From an uncultured Eubacteriales bacterium (lineage in GTDB: Bacteria > Bacillota > Clostridia > Peptostreptococcales > Anaerovoracaceae): a DNA stretch of 61,561 bases. Positions 35,355 through 44,815 of this stretch are shown piece by piece. Below the pieces are notes generated by a model that saw only the letters and a program-made list of their open reading frames with translations, made no database searches and was not told the origin of the DNA. The DNA lies in assembly GCA_900315555.1 (NCBI GenBank), contig OMZN01000038.1:1-61561 (forward strand). The letters are read 5' to 3'. The position numbers were made by a program, and so were the translations under genes. Each line of letters begins with the position of its first letter. Position 1 is the stretch's first letter.

Positions 35355-38300
35355 TTAGGAGAGCAGCCCATCTGCTTTTAACATGCTGATCAGGCGTTTG
35401 ACATTGTTCCCGTCATGAAAGGCAACGATTTTTCTGTATTTTTCCTCCTGCTCTTCTGTATGGGGGCGGTGATAGATCTCCTGCACCAGCCTGGTTAAAT
35501 CTTCAGGGCTGTAGGCGATCGGCGCAAATACATTGCTTTCGTTCAGCAGCAGTCTGGTGCCTTTCCCATAGCTGCGCAGACAGTGGTCTTTTTCTTCCCA
35601 GTAGAAGATGACCTGTGCGCCGCGATAGAAAGCGTCATAGGCTATGGAAGAGTAATCGGTGATCAGCAGAGCCGTATGCTGCAGGATGGTATCGTACTTT
35701 TCACTGATAAGAAACTTTTTTCTGATCGGATCATCCGACTTGCTGATGCGTTTAGCAAAGAGCGGGTGAGGCAGCAGAATAATCTTATCCTGGTAGGCCT
35801 TGGGTATGGCATCAGTAATACGTTTGAGCATCCTGCAGTAACCGGAATTCGATGGGTCAGCCTGTATTTCATTGTATTCCCAAGGACGCCATGTCGGCAT
35901 GATGACGATTTTATCCGCCGCAGGATGCCGCTTGTTCCGATCAAATTTAGGCAGGCCGCTGATATACAGATTCTGGTATGTGTAGCCGCCGCAGTTAACA
36001 AAGTGATCTGCTTCTGCTTGTGAAGAAACCACAACACGGTACTGATACTTTCCTGCCATCGTCTTGCAGTGAAAAAATCTGCGCGAGGGAGAATCCAGAG
36101 AAACCATATACATGACACCGTGCTGCAGAAATACGTAATTGACACGTCTGCTTTTGATTTTGCGCAGTGCTATTCTGTTAACCATCGACAGATCCAGGGC
36201 ATGATCCCTGGTTTCCGTTCCGATGAATGTTTTGGCTGCGAAGAAGTAGAGATAATGTTTAAAGGATCCTTTCGGAATGAGATGATCTTTGTATTGATTT
36301 TGAATTTCGTTCCAGAACGGGTAATCCTTTCGCAGAAAAAAGAAGGCATTCGTATATCCTTGATCCAGCAGCGCTTCATACAGAACACTTGCGCTTTCCT
36401 CGTAGCGGGAGGCCTCTTTTTCATAAAGAACGATCAGAGATCTTCCATGATAAAAATGTGCGCAAAGCCAGGCAATGAATAGCCTGCACTGCTCTTTGAG
36501 AGAATCCGTCATATTGCATTCCCGCACCAGCAGCATCAGCTTGTTGCCGCCGCCTTGACGGAAACATGCTGTCATGTTCTGCTTTCGATCCATATAGAGT
36601 GCACCTTTGGAAAAAACATTTCTGCTGCCGTAAATCTGGTTATACCGGATGAAGCGCACCATGCGCTCTTCATTCAGATCCGCAATGCCAAAGTCCACCG
36701 TGACCTGATTGTTTTTCGCCATATGCCGGAGATCTTTGATGGGAATGGAGATCTTCCAGCAGGCGATATGCCATGCTGCCGGCTTTGTCGTGCTGGCAGA
36801 GAAAAACCGGGGATGATAGACTTTGCTGTCAATCATCACGGTGAGATCGGCGAGCCGGAAAGGCAGAGCGCCGTGAAGGAAAACAAGGGAGAAGATATGC
36901 AGTGCATCTCCCTTATTATAAAAGAAGGGCATCATCTGTCTGACACGATAGTTTTTTGCAGCCGGCAGACTGCCGAACTGATAGGAGGAAGACGGAAACG
37001 CGTGCAGCACACCTTGTATAATGGGATTTTCAGGTGCAAAGTCAATCACGTTTACAGGATGAAGGCTGGGAAACAGGCGCGTCCGCTCTCTTGAAAACAT
37101 AGGCTGCAGACGCGGGTCATCCCAGTGAATTCTTTTTAGAAGCCGCAGAACCGCTGCATGAACAAATTCAGGAAAGGTGGATTGAATGGAACTGACGATC
37201 TGCAGCGGAACGACGGTAGGCGGGAGCTGGTCGATATAGCGGCGCTTCTCCTTATTCAGTTTGCAGCGATACACAAAGAGACAGGCGGTATCAGCATGGT
37301 TATCGATATAGGAGCGAATGTTTTTTCGTGCTTTTTTACTCATCGATCCGGCAAAGAGAAGATCGTATGCTGCGCAGTTTTCGTTATCCTGTGAGATCTG
37401 CAGCGTACTTTCTTCTCCGCAGATCATCAAATCCAGAAGCTGTTTAGAAACCTGCATGGATCCACATGGGCAAAATCTCTTCAGGAAAGCGCTCCGATCC
37501 TGGATAAAGGGCGTATTGATTTCCCGCAGCAGCGCTTCGGTTGTTTCGACAATCGGAAAAGGAAACGCTTCCAGCTCCATATAGAATGCATGCGATGACG
37601 AATACTCTTTCCGGTCGTAGGGAAATAAAATGATCTTTTTTCCGGTGATGGCAAAATCAAATATTACGTTAGAATAATCAGTAATCAGTACATCGCTTAG
37701 ATTCAGAAAATCATACGTCTCCAAGGCGGAGGGGAATTTTTGAATATGCTGATACTCCTCATAGGGAATTGTATGATCCGATGCAGGATCAAAATGAACA
37801 AAGAGAACCTGATTATCGCAGAGTTCTTGATCAATGGCATGCAGGAAGCCAGCAGCGGCCTGCCAATGGGTATGGTTCTCCGCACTGCGGGAAGAACCGC
37901 GCCGGGCAGGCATGTAAGCGATAATTTGTTTGTCGTTCAGACCGAGGCTTGTTCGAAGCTGGTCTCTCCTTTGGGCATCATAAAACACTTCGTTCTTTGG
38001 CGTATTTACTACAATGGATTTGTGATGAAACAGATACCGCAGAAAATAATCATCCAAAAACACATCTTTTGTAAAGACGTTGGGGAAAAGGACGAAATCG
38101 CTTTGCAGGAAATTCTTCTGCATATTGGCATAGGAGCGATTGCTTGCTTTATCAGATCTGCCCACTTTCATGAGAGGTGTGCCGCTCCAAGTATTGAGAT
38201 AAATCTGCTCCGGACGTTTTTGAAAACAGATGGGGAATGCGCTGTCTGCTGCAAGGTAGGCGGAACGCGCGAGATATCGATAATATTTTCTGGTAAACCT

Positions 38301-38591
38301 TTTTACCAGAATGACATCATTGAAGCCATAGGAAATCATCCGCGCTTTTGCCTCGTTTTGCGTCCTTTTCGTGGTGACAAACACCACGGTGAGAGTATTC
38401 CATTTTGGATTGGTCTTCAGTGCACGCAGCAGGGCGAACATGCTGCCGTCTACGTTCCGCCCCTGATCGGCTTCCAGCAGGATGGTGTTTTTTAGAATCG
38501 GTTTGGAAAGCGATGCGGTATAGTAAAAGCAGAGATTCTGGCGGATACTGTGTAGTTTTTTTTTGATGCCTTTGAAAAATCGTGTACTCAT
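35355..38591 (-). CDS. Double-domain CDP-glycerol glycerophosphotransferase-like protein, first paralogue
   Basis: 1078 residues, TagF family, two catalytic-type domains. N-terminal domain (~40-390): YLNTWSGTPLMKVGRSDKAS and DVLITDYSNVIFDFAITGKK; the usual histidine of NTWHGTP is serine here. A C-terminal domain (~740-1070) has NYVFLQHGVMYMVSLDSPSR, IVIMPTWRPWEYNEIQ and LLITDYSSIAYDAFYRGAQV, complete. TagF enzymes add glycerol phosphate from CDP-glycerol to a lipid-linked acceptor at the inner membrane face. It lies against the direction of its neighbours with its own extended -10 promoter. A paralogue at 48697-51930 has an intact N-terminal motif. Confidence 0.85.
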   Translation of the reverse strand: MSTRFFKGIKKKLHSIRQNLCFYYTASLSKPILKNTILLEADQGRNVDGSMFALLRALKTNPKWNTLTVVFVTTKRTQNEAKARMISYGFNDVILVKRFTRKYYRYLARSAYLAADSAFPICFQKRPEQIYLNTWSGTPLMKVGRSDKASNRSYANMQKNFLQSDFVLFPNVFTKDVFLDDYFLRYLFHHKSIVVNTPKNEVFYDAQRRDQLRTSLGLNDKQIIAYMPARRGSSRSAENHTHWQAAAGFLHAIDQELCDNQVLFVHFDPASDHTIPYEEYQHIQKFPSALETYDFLNLSDVLITDYSNVIFDFAITGKKIILFPYDRKEYSSSHAFYMELEAFPFPIVETTEALLREINTPFIQDRSAFLKRFCPCGSMQVSKQLLDLMICGEESTLQISQDNENCAAYDLLFAGSMSKKARKNIRSYIDNHADTACLFVYRCKLNKEKRRYIDQLPPTVVPLQIVSSIQSTFPEFVHAAVLRLLKRIHWDDPRLQPMFSRERTRLFPSLHPVNVIDFAPENPIIQGVLHAFPSSSYQFGSLPAAKNYRVRQMMPFFYNKGDALHIFSLVFLHGALPFRLADLTVMIDSKVYHPRFFSASTTKPAAWHIACWKISIPIKDLRHMAKNNQVTVDFGIADLNEERMVRFIRYNQIYGSRNVFSKGALYMDRKQNMTACFRQGGGNKLMLLVRECNMTDSLKEQCRLFIAWLCAHFYHGRSLIVLYEKEASRYEESASVLYEALLDQGYTNAFFFLRKDYPFWNEIQNQYKDHLIPKGSFKHYLYFFAAKTFIGTETRDHALDLSMVNRIALRKIKSRRVNYVFLQHGVMYMVSLDSPSRRFFHCKTMAGKYQYRVVVSSQAEADHFVNCGGYTYQNLYISGLPKFDRNKRHPAADKIVIMPTWRPWEYNEIQADPSNSGYCRMLKRITDAIPKAYQDKIILLPHPLFAKRISKSDDPIRKKFLISEKYDTILQHTALLITDYSSIAYDAFYRGAQVIFYWEEKDHCLRSYGKGTRLLLNESNVFAPIAYSPEDLTRLVQEIYHRPHTEEQEEKYRKIVAFHDGNNVKRLISMLKADGLLS

Positions 38592-38870
38592 TTCATTCGT
38601 GCGTATCTTTGATGCGTTTGCTGGTTCGTTGTTTTTACTGTGTTTATGGAAAAATTATAGCATAGAACATCGCTCCCTTGCATAATTTCACCTATCATGT
38701 AGAATAAGAAAAGTTAATATCTAAGGCACTGCGAAAGATTCGTGATCCACACAAAGTTTTGCATCATTTTTATAGTGCATATAGTGCGGAGAATGATCAT
38801 TTGATCGTGCCGGGTAATCTTTCTTTTGATTGTGCAGGGAATGGTTACTTGCTGAAAACCTGGAGATACT
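38592..38870. other. Divergent spacer with promoters and a possible coding remnant
   Basis: About 280 bases between divergent transferase genes. Besides the minus-strand promoter at 38654-38664, a plus-strand pair TTGCAT (38678-38683), 16 bases, TAGAAT (38700-38705) could serve the gene at 38871. From 38708 an open plus frame reads through to 38992 without a start of its own; its LSFDCAGNGYLLKTWRYYES stretch looks protein-like, perhaps the end of a lost gene, but I cannot name a family. Confidence 0.3.
38654..38664 (-). promoter_or_regulatory. Extended -10 promoter of the first TagF-like paralogue
   Basis: On the minus strand TATGCTATAAT, with TGC just ahead of TATAAT as an extended -10; no good -35 box. 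The 15 bases TTCTATGCTATAATT (38667-38653) recur exactly upstream of the second paralogue (51996-51982). Confidence 0.6.
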
Positions 38871-39983
38871 ATGAAAGCAGTCATCAGAATCTGGATCGGC
38901 CTGCTCAACGGCATCTACTCCTCATTCAAACGACGTCCTGTGAGGAAGAAGGTGACCCTGATCAGCCGGCAAAGCAATGTTCCGTCGCTTGATTTTCAAA
39001 TGCTGGCGCAAGCCCTGCAGCAGCGCGGGGCAGAGACTGTCGTGCTTGCAAGAAGCCTGAAAAAGACGCCCGCCGGCATTCTTTCCTATCTTTTTCATAT
39101 GACGACACAGATGAAGCATATGGCAGAATCACAGGTCGTCATACTGGATTCCTACTGTATATGCGCTTCTGTACTGCAGCACAGGAAAACCTTGAAGATC
39201 ATGCAGATCTGGCATGCTGCAGGTGCGGTGAAGATGTTTGGAAAACAGACGCTGGACAAAAGACAGGGATCTTCGAGTCAATTAGCGGAAGCGCTGCATA
39301 TGCATGCGCAGTATGACTATATCGCTGCGCCCAGTGAGACGACCGGCAGACATTTTGCAAGGGCTTTCGGCTATCCGATGGAACGAATCATTCGCCTGGG
39401 ACTGCCGAGAATCGATTATATCAGGAAAATTCAGGACCGTGCTTCTGCTGTTCAGCAATGGCTGCCGGAAGTTTCGAATGGAAAAAAGAATATTCTTTAT
39501 GTGCCGACCTTTCGCCGTCATACAGATACCAGCTTTCAGGATCTGATCGACCATATCGACTTCACGCGCTATAATCTGCTGGTGCATCTGCACCCGCTGG
39601 ATCAAAGCGGACGCCCGGCCGTAAAAGATGGTCTTTACTACGTTGACGGCTATCCGGATGGACCAGCCTATGACTTTCTTTCGATAGCAGATGCTGTCAT
39701 CAGCGATTACTCGTCCTTTATCATCGAGGCAAGTTTATGCGATATCCCGCTGTATCTATATACATACGACTTGACATCGTATGCACTGGAGAACGGATTG
39801 AACATCCTGTTCGATGAGGAAGCCATTGGAAAATACCAGTTCAAAGAAGCCGATGCGCTTGCAAATGCTCTGGAGGAGCCTTATGATATGGATGCGCTGC
39901 GGCAGTTCAGAGATAAGTATATTCAGGTTAAAGACTGTACGGAAAACATGACAGCCTTTGTGATGCATCTTCTTGAAGAGTAG
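38871..39983 (+). CDS. CDP-glycerol glycerophosphotransferase family protein (TagB-like, single domain)
   Basis: 370 residues, one domain, the size of TagB-type primases that add the first glycerol phosphate to a lipid-linked disaccharide. KIMQIWHAAGAVKMFGKQTL holds the histidine of the NTWHGTP position in the form usual for TagB/ribitol-type members; YDYIAAPSETTGRHFARAFG, ILYVPTFRRHTD and VISDYSSFIIEASLCDIPLY are the further family motifs. An N-terminal amphipathic helix (MKAVIRIWIGLLNGIYSS) may sit on the membrane. Weak ribosome binding site CTGGAG. First gene of module B. Confidence 0.85.
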   Translation: MKAVIRIWIGLLNGIYSSFKRRPVRKKVTLISRQSNVPSLDFQMLAQALQQRGAETVVLARSLKKTPAGILSYLFHMTTQMKHMAESQVVILDSYCICASVLQHRKTLKIMQIWHAAGAVKMFGKQTLDKRQGSSSQLAEALHMHAQYDYIAAPSETTGRHFARAFGYPMERIIRLGLPRIDYIRKIQDRASAVQQWLPEVSNGKKNILYVPTFRRHTDTSFQDLIDHIDFTRYNLLVHLHPLDQSGRPAVKDGLYYVDGYPDGPAYDFLSIADAVISDYSSFIIEASLCDIPLYLYTYDLTSYALENGLNILFDEEAIGKYQFKEADALANALEEPYDMDALRQFRDKYIQVKDCTENMTAFVMHLLEE

Positions 39984-40015
39984 CTGCTGTAAAAACAGCT
40001 GCTGCATGGAGGACT

Positions 40016-40044
40016 TTGACATTTTTGTGCTTCCCTGTAATAAT
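40016..40044 (+). promoter_or_regulatory. Probable promoter of the wecE-like gene
   Basis: TTGACA (40016-40021), then TAATAAT at 40038-40044, giving a 16-17 base spacer, about 35 bases before the ATG. Confidence 0.5.
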
Positions 40045-40079
40045 GAGTAAGACTGCTGTATATGCTGGAGAATTGACCT

Positions 40080-41222
40080 ATGACTATCAAAATACCATTT
40101 AATGTCCCGCCTGTAACGGGGAAAGAAGCAGACTATATCAAAGAAGCTATTGCAAGCCATAAGATCTGCGGCGATGGCAGCTTTACAAAGAAATGCAATG
40201 CATGGATTGAAGAGCAGACAAAGACAAGGAAGGCGCTGCTTACCACATCCTGCACCTCAGCGACGGAGATGGCGGCACTTTTGGCGGATATCCGGCCCGG
40301 GGACGAGGTGATCATGCCGTCGTATACCTTTGTTTCCACTGCCAACGCCTTCGTGCTGCGAGGTGCCAGGATTGTCTTTGTGGATATTCGTCCGGATACG
40401 ATGAACATCGATGAAACAAAGATCGAGGCGGCCATCACGGAGAGAACGAAAGCGATTGTCCCTGTCCACTATGCCGGTGTCGGCTGCGCAATGGATGAGA
40501 TCATGGATATTGCGAAGGCGCATGATCTTCTCGTTATTGAGGATGCAGCGCAGGGTGTGATGGCCAGCTATAAGGGCAAAGCACTGGGCACCATAGGCGA
40601 TTATGGCGTTTTCAGTTTTCACGAGACGAAAAACTACAGCATGGGAGAAGGCGGTGCCATCCTGATACGCGATGAGGCCAATGTAGAACCTGCGGAGATT
40701 GTGCGCGAAAAGGGGACAAACAGAAGCCGGTTCCTGCGCGGTCAGGTGGACAAGTACTCTTGGGTCAGCAAGGGATCGTCCTATCTGCCTTCCGATATGA
40801 ATGCCGCCTATCTTTATGCACAGCTGGAAGTGGCTGAAAAAATCAATGAAGATCGTTTGCAGAGCTGGACTGCATATTATGAGGCGCTGGCGCCGCTTGC
40901 CGAAAGGGGCGTCATTCAGCTGCCCGTCATTCCCAAGGAATGCAGGCACAATGCGCATATGTTTTATATCAAGGTGAAAGATATCGAAGAGCGGTCTGCC
41001 TTGATTGCTTCTCTGAGGGAGCGTGGTGCTGCCGCTGTGTTCCATTATGTGCCGCTGCACTCGTCGGAGGCCGGAAAAAAATACGGCGTTTTCTCGGGCA
41101 GAGATGTCTATACGACGAAAGAAAGCGAACGGCTGCTTCGTCTTCCTATGTACTATAAGTTAGCCGAAAAGGATATCGAGATTGTTGTGGATGCCATCAA
41201 GGGCTTTTATCGGGAAAGATAG
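40080..41222 (+). CDS. wecE: dTDP-4-amino-4,6-dideoxygalactose transaminase
   Basis: PLP-dependent sugar aminotransferase, DegT/DnrJ/EryC1 family, 380 residues. It puts an amino group on dTDP-4-keto-6-deoxyglucose made by the RfbA/RfbB pair downstream, giving dTDP-Fuc4N. IPFNVPPVTGKEADYIKEAI, LLTTSCTSATEMAALL, DEVIMPSYTFVSTANAFV and VIEDAAQGVMASYKGKALGT are WecE/RffA-like; the PLP lysine is in FSFHETKNYSMGEGGA. No rfbC/rfbD (rhamnose) genes are present, which supports Fuc4N. No WecD-type acetyltransferase is visible nearby. Confidence 0.87.
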   Translation: MTIKIPFNVPPVTGKEADYIKEAIASHKICGDGSFTKKCNAWIEEQTKTRKALLTTSCTSATEMAALLADIRPGDEVIMPSYTFVSTANAFVLRGARIVFVDIRPDTMNIDETKIEAAITERTKAIVPVHYAGVGCAMDEIMDIAKAHDLLVIEDAAQGVMASYKGKALGTIGDYGVFSFHETKNYSMGEGGAILIRDEANVEPAEIVREKGTNRSRFLRGQVDKYSWVSKGSSYLPSDMNAAYLYAQLEVAEKINEDRLQSWTAYYEALAPLAERGVIQLPVIPKECRHNAHMFYIKVKDIEERSALIASLRERGAAAVFHYVPLHSSEAGKKYGVFSGRDVYTTKESERLLRLPMYYKLAEKDIEIVVDAIKGFYRER

Positions 41223-41228
41223 GAACGT

Positions 41229-42521
41229 ATGCTTTTAGCGATTCGCAATTTGCTGAAAAGGACAAAGAACGTCTCTCGTTCCACATATTTTTGGAATGCA
41301 TTCAATGCTTCGGCATCGGCGGCGCAGTCGGCGGTCATTCTGATGGTGATGACCAGGAGCAACGGTGTAAAGGATGCAGGGATTTTCTCTATTGCCTATG
41401 CGGTGGCCAGCCTGATGCTCTTTGTGGGGCAGTTCGGGCTGCGGCGGTATCAGGCGTCGGACATCAAAGAACAGTTTTCCTTTGAAGACTATTGCGGCAT
41501 GCGTGTTATCAGCTGCAGTGCCATGCTGATCGGCAGTCTGCTGTACTGCATATTCTGTCTGCTCTTCAAAGGCTATACCGCTGTTAAGTTCCTGATTGTG
41601 TTCCTTGTATGTGTTCAAAAGTCCGTACAGGCCTTTGCCGATGTTCTCCATGGCAGGATGCAGCAGGCGGGCCGGCTGGATGTTGCGGCAAAAGCTTCCG
41701 CCTCCAGAATTGTCATCTGCACCGGATCCTATATGATAGCACTTTGGCTCACGCATCGGCTCGTACTCTCAACGATCATCTGGGTCATTGTGACAGTGCT
41801 GATTCATTTCCTGGCCTCGGTGAATGTGGCGCGCGACTTCTGCAGTCTGCGTCCGCGTTTTGACAAGAAAGCGCTCAAGCAACTGTTTCTCATTGGCATA
41901 CCGCTGTTTCTCAGTTATTTTTTGTCCATGTACGTTGGAAATGCACCGAAGTATGCCATTGATGCCTACATGTCGGATCAGGTGCAGGCATACTACAATT
42001 TTATCTTCATGCCGGCGTTTGCGATTCAGCTGCTTGCCAACTTTATCTTTAATCCCATCCTGACTAGTTATGCGAGGATCTGGACGGAGCGCAGATTCAA
42101 GAAGTTCCGGAAGGTGATTCTGCGGCAGATTCTGGTCGTTGCCGGTGTGACCCTGGTGGGTCTGGCAATCGCCGCAACGATCGGCATTCCCATCCTTTCC
42201 TTCCTGTTTGGTGTCGATCTTTCCTGCTACCGGCGAGAGCTCTGCATTGTCATGCTCGGCGGCGGTATGCTGGCCTATGTAACGTTCTTTACAACGGTCA
42301 TTACCATTATTCGTCATCAGAATCTGCTGCTGGTGGGCTATGCCGCCATTGCTGCAGCGGCCTTCTTTTTGTCCAGACCGTTTGTTCTGCATTACGGTAT
42401 GCTGGGGGCGGCTTCGATGTACGCCGTCTTAATGGGACTGCTGGCGATCTTTTTCCTGATCGTCATGATCATATGCATCAGAAAGGATCAACGAAAAATC
42501 TTGAAGGAGGCACAAGAATGA
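41229..42521 (+). CDS. Polysaccharide flippase (Wzx/MOP family)
   Basis: 430 residues, about twelve hydrophobic helices. STYFWNAFNASASAAQSAVI at the N terminus and the repeated helix pairs, with a long VLHYGMLGAASMYAVLMG C-terminal helix, are those of Wzx-type exporters of lipid-linked repeat units. It starts 6 bases after wecE and overlaps the next gene by 4 bases. It suggests that the sugar repeat is assembled inside and flipped, in contrast to ABC-exported teichoic acids; no TagGH-type ABC transporter is in the window. Confidence 0.88.
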   Translation: MLLAIRNLLKRTKNVSRSTYFWNAFNASASAAQSAVILMVMTRSNGVKDAGIFSIAYAVASLMLFVGQFGLRRYQASDIKEQFSFEDYCGMRVISCSAMLIGSLLYCIFCLLFKGYTAVKFLIVFLVCVQKSVQAFADVLHGRMQQAGRLDVAAKASASRIVICTGSYMIALWLTHRLVLSTIIWVIVTVLIHFLASVNVARDFCSLRPRFDKKALKQLFLIGIPLFLSYFLSMYVGNAPKYAIDAYMSDQVQAYYNFIFMPAFAIQLLANFIFNPILTSYARIWTERRFKKFRKVILRQILVVAGVTLVGLAIAATIGIPILSFLFGVDLSCYRRELCIVMLGGGMLAYVTFFTTVITIIRHQNLLLVGYAAIAAAAFFLSRPFVLHYGMLGAASMYAVLMGLLAIFFLIVMIICIRKDQRKILKEAQE

Positions 42522-43015
42522 AGCAGCTTACAACACCTCTCACAGAAGAAGCGGTCTCCAGGCTGAAAACGGGAGAACGGGTACTTTTGTCGGGAAAGAT
42601 CTATACGGCGCGCGATGCAGCCATTCCCAAACTGGTGGAACTGATCAAAGAGGATCGTCTAGGCGATCTGGATCTGCAGGGACAGGTCATTTTCCATACG
42701 GCAGTCAGTCCTGCCGGCGTAGGCCCCACCTCCAGCAACAAGCTGGAAATTGAAGAAAACATGGGTATTCTCTCCGATGCCGGCATCAAAATGCATCTCG
42801 GCAAGGGAAAGATCAGCGAGAAGACCATCAAGATCCTCGAAGAAAAGAATGCGGTTTATGCTGTGATGGCACCTGTCACAGCCCTGCTGGAAAGCCGAAC
42901 ACTGGCACGCAGGGTGGCGGCCTTTCCGGAACTTGGCATGGAAGCTATGCATGAACTGGAAGTGCGGGATTTCCCTGTAATCATCGCCTCAGCTAGGGGC
43001 ACATCGGTATACTGA
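42518..43015 (+). CDS. Class I fumarase/tartrate dehydratase-type hydro-lyase, beta subunit
   Basis: 165 residues, size of the separate C-terminal (beta) subunit of two-component class I fumarases and L(+)-tartrate dehydratase (TtdB). LLSGKIYTARDAAIPKLVEL, GQVIFHTAVSPAGVGPTSSN and GKGKISEKTIKILEEKNAVY follow the family closely; the substrate-binding Arg/Asp and TSSN lie as expected. ATG at 42518 after GAAGGAGG; an in-frame start at 42473 would lie inside the flippase gene. Embedded in the polymer locus between flippase and rfbA. Substrate could be fumarate, tartrate or a locus-specific acid. Confidence 0.87.
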   Translation: MKQLTTPLTEEAVSRLKTGERVLLSGKIYTARDAAIPKLVELIKEDRLGDLDLQGQVIFHTAVSPAGVGPTSSNKLEIEENMGILSDAGIKMHLGKGKISEKTIKILEEKNAVYAVMAPVTALLESRTLARRVAAFPELGMEAMHELEVRDFPVIIASARGTSVY

Positions 43016-43025
43016 AGGAGTCGTC

Positions 43026-43877
43026 ATGGAGCAGATAAGAAAAATTGCGGAAAAGACCCTTTTGGAAGCGGCCACAACCTTTCGCGCAGACAAGAACAAA
43101 ATCTATGAGGAGTGCATGAAGGCGGAATCCTCGGCAAACTGCCGATGGATCATGGAGCAGATCATGGAAAATGCTGCGACGGCAGCTGATCGTCAAAGTC
43201 CTTTGTGCGATGATACCGGGATTCCGCATATTCTGCTGGAGCTCGGACCCGGCAGAAGTCTTTCCGGGGAAATGATCGAAGCTGTTCGTGCCGGTGTGGC
43301 CGATGGACTGCGGAAGCTTCCGGGCCGTCCCATGGCTGTCATGGGCGATGACAGCCAGCGGCTTGACCAGTCCGGTGGCCTGAGCGGGGATCCGGCTGCT
43401 ATGATCCCGGCCCCCATTCAGCTGCTTTCCACCGAGGAGGATGTCATCCGCCTCTACATCCTGATGCAGGGCGGCGGACCGGAAATCCGCTCCAAGACCT
43501 ACCGTGTCTTTCATAAGCATGATGTTTCAGTGATCATCGACAACATTGCCGCATGGGCGGCTGAGGAGGTCGGCAAACTGGGATGTACACCCTGTACCAT
43601 GGCCGTGGGGATTGGGCGGTCGCACTATGAAGCATCCTCACTGATGCTGCAGGCCATGGCCAAGGGACGCTATGACAGTCAGAGTCCGATGGAGCAGGCC
43701 ATCACCGACCGCGTCAATGCCCTGGGCGTAGGAGCGCTTGGACTGGGCGGAGATATCACCACCTTGGCAACCTTTCTCAAAGTAGGGCCACAGAGAGCCA
43801 GCGGCGTTCGCATTGTCTGCATGCGTCCGTGCTGCTGCTTTGAGCCGCGGGTTGCGTGCAGCACCTTATCGCGATAA
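43026..43877 (+). CDS. Class I fumarase/tartrate dehydratase-type hydro-lyase, alpha subunit
   Basis: 283 residues, matching the iron-sulfur (alpha) subunit of two-part class I fumarases. QSPLCDDTGIPHILLELG gives the first cluster cysteine (about 61), LGCTPCTMAVGIGRSHYEAS the second (187 or 190), and the CCC stretch near 269-271 a possible third. ALGVGALGLGG is conserved. The usual GAG.GSEN segment reads GGGPEIRSKTYRVF, so the substrate pocket may differ. Ten bases after the beta subunit, same operon; the order beta-alpha is reversed from the commoner alpha-beta. Oxygen-sensitive cluster suits an anaerobe. Confidence 0.8.
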   Translation: MEQIRKIAEKTLLEAATTFRADKNKIYEECMKAESSANCRWIMEQIMENAATAADRQSPLCDDTGIPHILLELGPGRSLSGEMIEAVRAGVADGLRKLPGRPMAVMGDDSQRLDQSGGLSGDPAAMIPAPIQLLSTEEDVIRLYILMQGGGPEIRSKTYRVFHKHDVSVIIDNIAAWAAEEVGKLGCTPCTMAVGIGRSHYEASSLMLQAMAKGRYDSQSPMEQAITDRVNALGVGALGLGGDITTLATFLKVGPQRASGVRIVCMRPCCCFEPRVACSTLSR

Positions 43878-43924
43878 AATGCTATTATGAGACTGATGAA
43901 CAGGGTGTGTGAAAAGGAGGATCC

Positions 43925-44794
43925 ATGAAAGGTATCGTACTTGCCGGCGGGAAAGGAACCCGTCTCTATCCCATGACGAAGGCAGTTTCCAAGCAGCTTC
44001 TACCGATCTATGACAAACCGCTTGTTTACTATCCTATTTCTGTGCTGATGCTGGCGGGCATCCGCGAGATCCTGATCATTTCCACGCCAGATGATATCGA
44101 AAGCTATCGCAGACTGTTAGGGGATGGTGCCAAATGGGGCGTATCGTTTTCCTATAAGGTGCAGGACAAACCCCGCGGCCTTGCCGATGCTTTTATCCAG
44201 GGCGAGGAATTCATTGGTGATGATAAAGTCTGTCTGGTTCTTGGCGATAATGTGTTCTATGGCCAGGATCTGACGAAGATCCTCAATGAAGCGCAGAAGC
44301 AGGAAGTCGGTGCGACAGTCTTCGGTTATCCGGTGAAGGATGCCACGCAGTTCGGTGTTGTTTCCTTTGATGAGAACCATAATGTGGTCTCTATTGAAGA
44401 GAAGCCTGCCAGGCCCAAATCCAACTATGCGGTGCCCGGACTCTATTTCTATGATAACCAGGTCATTGAAATCGCCAAGAATGTCAAACCGTCCGCCCGC
44501 GGGGAGATCGAGATCACCTCGGTCAATAATGCTTATCTTGAGAAGGGGCAGCTGAAGGTGAGCCTGCTGGGACGCGGCATGGCTTGGCTTGATACGGGAA
44601 CACCGGCCGGCATGCTCAAGGCGGCTGAATTTGTGGAGGCCGTACAGTCCAGACAGGGGTTTTATGTGGCTTGTCTGGAGGAAATTGCCTGGCGCCGTGG
44701 TTTCATTGACGACGAAGAACTGCGTGCTTTAGGCAGAGAGCTGAAGATGACGGAATATGGCGAATATCTGCTCAGTCTGCCGGTGAACGATTAA
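43925..44794 (+). CDS. rfbA: Glucose-1-phosphate thymidylyltransferase
   Basis: Makes dTDP-glucose from glucose-1-phosphate and dTTP. 289 residues, the standard length. [20 protein letters not shown] is the nucleotide-binding start; [31 protein letters not shown] and [20 protein letters not shown] are family motifs. Strong site AAAAGGAGG before the ATG. Paired with rfbB 21 bases downstream; together with the upstream wecE they form a dTDP-Fuc4N route. Confidence 0.97.
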   Translation: MKGIVLAGGKGTRLYPMTKAVSKQLLPIYDKPLVYYPISVLMLAGIREILIISTPDDIESYRRLLGDGAKWGVSFSYKVQDKPRGLADAFIQGEEFIGDDKVCLVLGDNVFYGQDLTKILNEAQKQEVGATVFGYPVKDATQFGVVSFDENHNVVSIEEKPARPKSNYAVPGLYFYDNQVIEIAKNVKPSARGEIEITSVNNAYLEKGQLKVSLLGRGMAWLDTGTPAGMLKAAEFVEAVQSRQGFYVACLEEIAWRRGFIDDEELRALGRELKMTEYGEYLLSLPVND

Positions 44795-44815
44795 TAGAAC
44801 AGGAGAACAAAGACC

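Noticed and set aside
39981-40010. Terminator after the TagB-like gene
   Set aside because: GCTGT/ACAGC around AAAA gives only five pairs and no T run follows.
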